Positions 61,341 through 64,000 of a DNA stretch of 64,000 nt are shown in pieces (position 1 is the first letter of the stretch; the number at the start of each line of letters is the position of its first letter). The notes below the pieces were generated by a model. The model was not told where the DNA came from. It saw only the letters and a program-made list of their open reading frames with translations, and searched no databases. Origin of the DNA: Cylindrotheca closterium (Eukaryota > Bacillariophyta > Bacillariophyceae > Bacillariales > Bacillariaceae); NCBI GenBank assembly GCA_933822405.4, contig CAKOGP040002391.1, positions 1 to 64,000 on the forward strand, in the 5' to 3' direction. The position numbers were made by a program, and so were the translations under genes.

Positions 61341-63140
61341 TTAATTGGCACCTTTTCCTCGATTTACCACGCGGCGACTGTATCGTCGTCCTTTTTTCGT
61401 CATGTCAGATCCCAAAGCTTCAGTAGAAGGATCCTTCTTCTCTGGCGAAAGCTTGAGCTGTAGTCGTCGACTGTAGCGCTTTCCAGATTCGGTCCATCCA
61501 GATCCCATTCCATCAGAAGGAATATCAGTAGTACGTGCGTTGTCAGATTGCTCGGTTGGTGCTGCAAAAATCTCGCCATCGCTACCATCTTCCAAAGAAT
61601 CGAAGTCGTCATTAATCAATGCAGCATCCAAAGGCGACTCGTCGATGGTACTCAAGTCTTCTCCCTCTGGATCTTCGATGATGACATGAAGGGAAGGTTT
61701 GAATTCCTTCTTCTCGTTCACGTCGTCGACTTCGTCTTCTTCCTCCTCCTTTATTGGATCTTCAATAATGACAAGAAGCGTTGGTTCAAAATCGATCTCC
61801 TTCTGGCCCTTGCTTCTTCTGGCCCTTGCCTTGTTTGCCCACTTGGCTCTTTCGGCCTTGGTCATCTTGTTCAAATTCGCCTTCTCGGCCAAGATCTCCT
61901 CGGACTTGTTGACCCAAATAGCGTCAGCTTTGGCAAGACGAGTCGATGGTTCATTGGCGATATCATCGTTGAATCCAGCATCCAACGACGAGTCAATGTG
62001 GCTCTCGTCGCCGTCTTCTTCTGGATCTTCGATAATGACAGGTAGCAAAGGAGTGAAGAGTTCATTGGTTCGTTTGGCCCATGTTGCAGCGCAAATTGGA
62101 ACCGTAAAGGATGAATTCATTTTGCGACGCTTGGTGGGTCTGGATGAAATAAGGCAGGAAGTTGCGATTCGCTTAAGTGACAATGGTGCTTGTTCTTCCA
62201 TGCAGGGCTCGTTGTCGTCGTCGTCATCCAAATCCATTGGTACAGGAAAATTGGAGAGCATGTCATGAAGGACCGTTGGAAGCATTTGTCGGTGGTTCTC
62301 GAGCGCAATAGCAATGATTTCAGAGTCGATTTTGCCATCAATAAATCCAGTATCCAAAGACGAGTCAGTGTTGCTCAAATCTTCTTCTGCTGGATCTTCG
62401 ACAATGGTGGCAAGCACGGTAGGTTTGAAATCGATCTTCCAGCGCCGGGCATTCCGTCTCTTGATCTTGCGGTCAATTTGACGAACTAGCTGCCTTCGGG
62501 ACTGAAGATCTTGCTCGTCGGGAAGGAAGTTTCTTCTTCGAGTCTTAGGGGCGAAATGGACTCGGATTGAAGAGGTTGGTTTGGGTGATCCCCAATCTTG
62601 TCTTGAAGGACGAAGAATGGACACAGGAGTGTGTGGAACGAATCTCACTGTGTTCTCTATCTCTGGAAGTACTTCGTCGTGAAGTTGAATGCGCCATTGA
62701 ATCAGACCCCAGCATTCCCTGCGAGATTGTAGCTCGTGCTTGTTTGGGACGAAGGTTCGACGAAAGATTTTGGCGAAACGGACACGATTTGGTTTTCTGA
62801 TGAACACACCAAACCAACTTCGGTTTTTCTTGCGAGACCCGCCTTCTGGACGACGAAGGATGGAAACAGGAGGCTGTCGCCTGTTCCATTGCCTGCAAAG
62901 TCTCTGATAGGTTCGGTAAGTGTCGAGTACCATGTACCGAAGTAACACGATTGCGACTGCACAAACCAAACCGGTAATGATGGTTTCTTGAACTGGTTGT
63001 TCTTGTTGTTGTTGAGTGATGGCACTCATTCGAGGTAACTTGGGAAAGCTGATGCTTTTCAAGCTTTCTTGATTGACAAAGGTAGTGATGTAGTTGGTCA
63101 TGATTGTTGTTGTTGTATTAGTTGATTCAAAGAGGTTCAT
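61341..63140 (-). CDS. Membrane protein with paired SILK/RVxF-like motifs and acidic repeats
   Basis: 599 residues, ATG 63140, intronless. Transmembrane helix at ~51-71 ('ETIITGLVCAVAIVLLRYMVL'). Then two copies of a basic module: 'PVSILRRP...NRVRFAKIFRRTFVP....LQSRR' (~92-140) and 'PVSILRPS...SIRVHFAPKTRRRNFLP....LQSRR' (~173-217). Each has [S]IL[R] followed by R-V-x-F, matching the SILK and RVxF docking motifs of PP1 regulators. The acidic part has four repeats of the form F(K/T/E)P-x-L-x-(V/T)I-(I/V)EDP, three followed by 'DSSLDxGF'-like sequence. C-terminal basic motif 'KRYSRR' occurs twice. No catalytic domain. Possibly a membrane-anchored phosphatase-targeting subunit (inference). Confidence 0.65.
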   Translation of the reverse strand: MNLFESTNTTTTIMTNYITTFVNQESLKSISFPKLPRMSAITQQQQEQPVQETIITGLVCAVAIVLLRYMVLDTYRTYQRLCRQWNRRQPPVSILRRPEGGSRKKNRSWFGVFIRKPNRVRFAKIFRRTFVPNKHELQSRRECWGLIQWRIQLHDEVLPEIENTVRFVPHTPVSILRPSRQDWGSPKPTSSIRVHFAPKTRRRNFLPDEQDLQSRRQLVRQIDRKIKRRNARRWKIDFKPTVLATIVEDPAEEDLSNTDSSLDTGFIDGKIDSEIIAIALENHRQMLPTVLHDMLSNFPVPMDLDDDDDNEPCMEEQAPLSLKRIATSCLISSRPTKRRKMNSSFTVPICAATWAKRTNELFTPLLPVIIEDPEEDGDESHIDSSLDAGFNDDIANEPSTRLAKADAIWVNKSEEILAEKANLNKMTKAERAKWANKARARRSKGQKEIDFEPTLLVIIEDPIKEEEEDEVDDVNEKKEFKPSLHVIIEDPEGEDLSTIDESPLDAALINDDFDSLEDGSDGEIFAAPTEQSDNARTTDIPSDGMGSGWTESGKRYSRRLQLKLSPEKKDPSTEALGSDMTKKGRRYSRRVVNRGKGAN

Positions 63141-63306
63141 AATGGAAATTGTGAGGTGCTGCGTTGAGGTGTGGAGTGAAAACCGCTACGGGTGGGAGAT
63201 CGCCAATTTGCCGTGTTTTTAATACGATTGACTCCTTCGAATCCTCGTTTGGTGGTCTCGGTGCGTGGACTTTGGTGTTTTGTAGGATGGATTGTTTTGA
63301 TGTCAT
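63127..63306 (-). CDS. Small upstream frame overlapping the next start
   Basis: A 59-codon frame from ATG 63306 ending TGA at 63127, overlapping the first 14 bases of the 599-residue gene in another frame ('ATGAACCTCTTTGA'). It could be an upstream ORF limiting translation of that gene or chance. No domain. Confidence 0.25.
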   Translation of the reverse strand: MTSKQSILQNTKVHAPRPPNEDSKESIVLKTRQIGDLPPVAVFTPHLNAAPHNFHYEPL

Positions 63307-64000
63307 GATGGATTCGGGACGCTGATTGTAGAGTGTTGGAAGGTTAAACCATTGTCGATCATATATATGATGAAAGATGTCGACTACATCTTCATTATCG
63401 TGCGGTGGGTCATTGATAGGTCGGTCCGATCGTTGACAGCAGTACACGTGTACGAGTATATATGTATATGTACGATACTGCATAGTCGGAGTGGCTGTCG
63501 TGATTTGTTTGCAGTTTCGACTTTTTTCATCGTGTATTTTTCATCGTGTAATTTTCCACAACTATTTTTCATCGAGGTTTAAAAAAAAATGTTTCATTTT
63601 TCCTCAAGCAAATTCGGATTGTTTTTCTGTTGATATTTTCTATTTAAAGTCCACCTGGGTCCGTTTTCTAGCCTTTACAGCACGTTATGTCTGCAAATTG
63701 TTTCCACCACGTACACTTTTATAGTAATACTAGGCAACGAGATATACTAAAGATGCCAACAGGAAAGATGGCAGGAAAGATGAAACTTCAGGATGTTCCC
63801 CATTGAGCTGCTCACTCTTCTTCATCAAACTCATACAATGTGTCGTCTTGATGATTCGAGTGCCATCCTTCTTTGGCGCAGACTCATCACTCTTGAGTAC
63901 AAGTACTGATAAAGCCGTACTCCTTTACTGTGTCTTGCCGTCGTCCCAACGCATTCTCACCATCAAATAAATACCGCGCCGGAAGTGATAATCCGAAGCC
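63307..64000. other. Intergenic with dispersed repeat fragment
   Basis: No supported gene to the window edge. At about 63668-63722 'CTAGCCTTTACAGCACGTTATGTCTGC' repeats the tail of the dispersed repeat at 388-670 and 59888-60200. Confidence 0.5.

Overview
The window looks like nuclear DNA of a photosynthetic stramenopile, most probably a diatom. Reasons: a light-harvesting gene whose presequence has a signal peptide followed by an AAFAP motif, as in secondary plastid targeting; short GT-AG introns of about 90-400 bp; Ser/Pro 'PSxxPS' membrane proteins; a cyclase-phosphodiesterase fusion gene; and a Ty1/copia element. Organism assignment is inference from gene content.

Layout. 0-12 kb: a secreted VWD-domain protein, an S1/P1 nuclease with one intron, a Lys/Ser-rich disordered protein, a 925-residue Ser/Pro-repeat membrane protein, and a divergent protein kinase-like gene that is broken or contains an intron. 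12-28 kb: three head-to-head units. In each, a polyphosphate-polymerase (VTC4-like) gene on the minus strand diverges from a VTC1-like gene on the plus strand, and both products carry the same C-terminal propeller-like domain. Unit 3 (22.7-27.7 kb) is intact. Unit 2 (14.7-21.1 kb) has its polymerase gene split by a 1.36-kb TIR element. Unit 1 is a truncated copy of unit 2, inside a 2129-bp direct repeat with no difference seen. 28-34 kb: a complete Ty1/copia-type LTR retrotransposon on the minus strand, with TATAT target duplications, a same-frame gag-TGA-pol layout, a probable self-priming site, and a 627-bp MITE nested in its 5' LTR.

34-46 kb: a TPR fragment, a light-harvesting-superfamily gene, a decayed and an intact prolyl-4-hydroxylase-like gene, a Cys-rich membrane protein, a 946-bp inverted-repeat element, a METTL21-like methyltransferase, and an MsrA whose catalytic cysteine codon is TGA (probable selenoprotein). 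46-59 kb: a signalling neighbourhood with a three-CNB cyclic-nucleotide-dependent kinase, a G-protein beta subunit, a cyclophilin-like protein, a secreted Cys-rich protein, and a receptor-type class III nucleotide cyclase fused to a class I phosphodiesterase. 59-64 kb: about 2 kb of repeats, then a membrane protein with two SILK-RVxF-like PP1-docking modules and four acidic repeats.

How the genes may work together: the VTC pairs probably make and translocate polyphosphate into an acidic vacuole, with the propeller on the lumenal side. The cyclase-PDE and the CNB kinase could form one cyclic-nucleotide circuit. Exon joins were made by eye from GT-AG sites, reading frame and family conservation.
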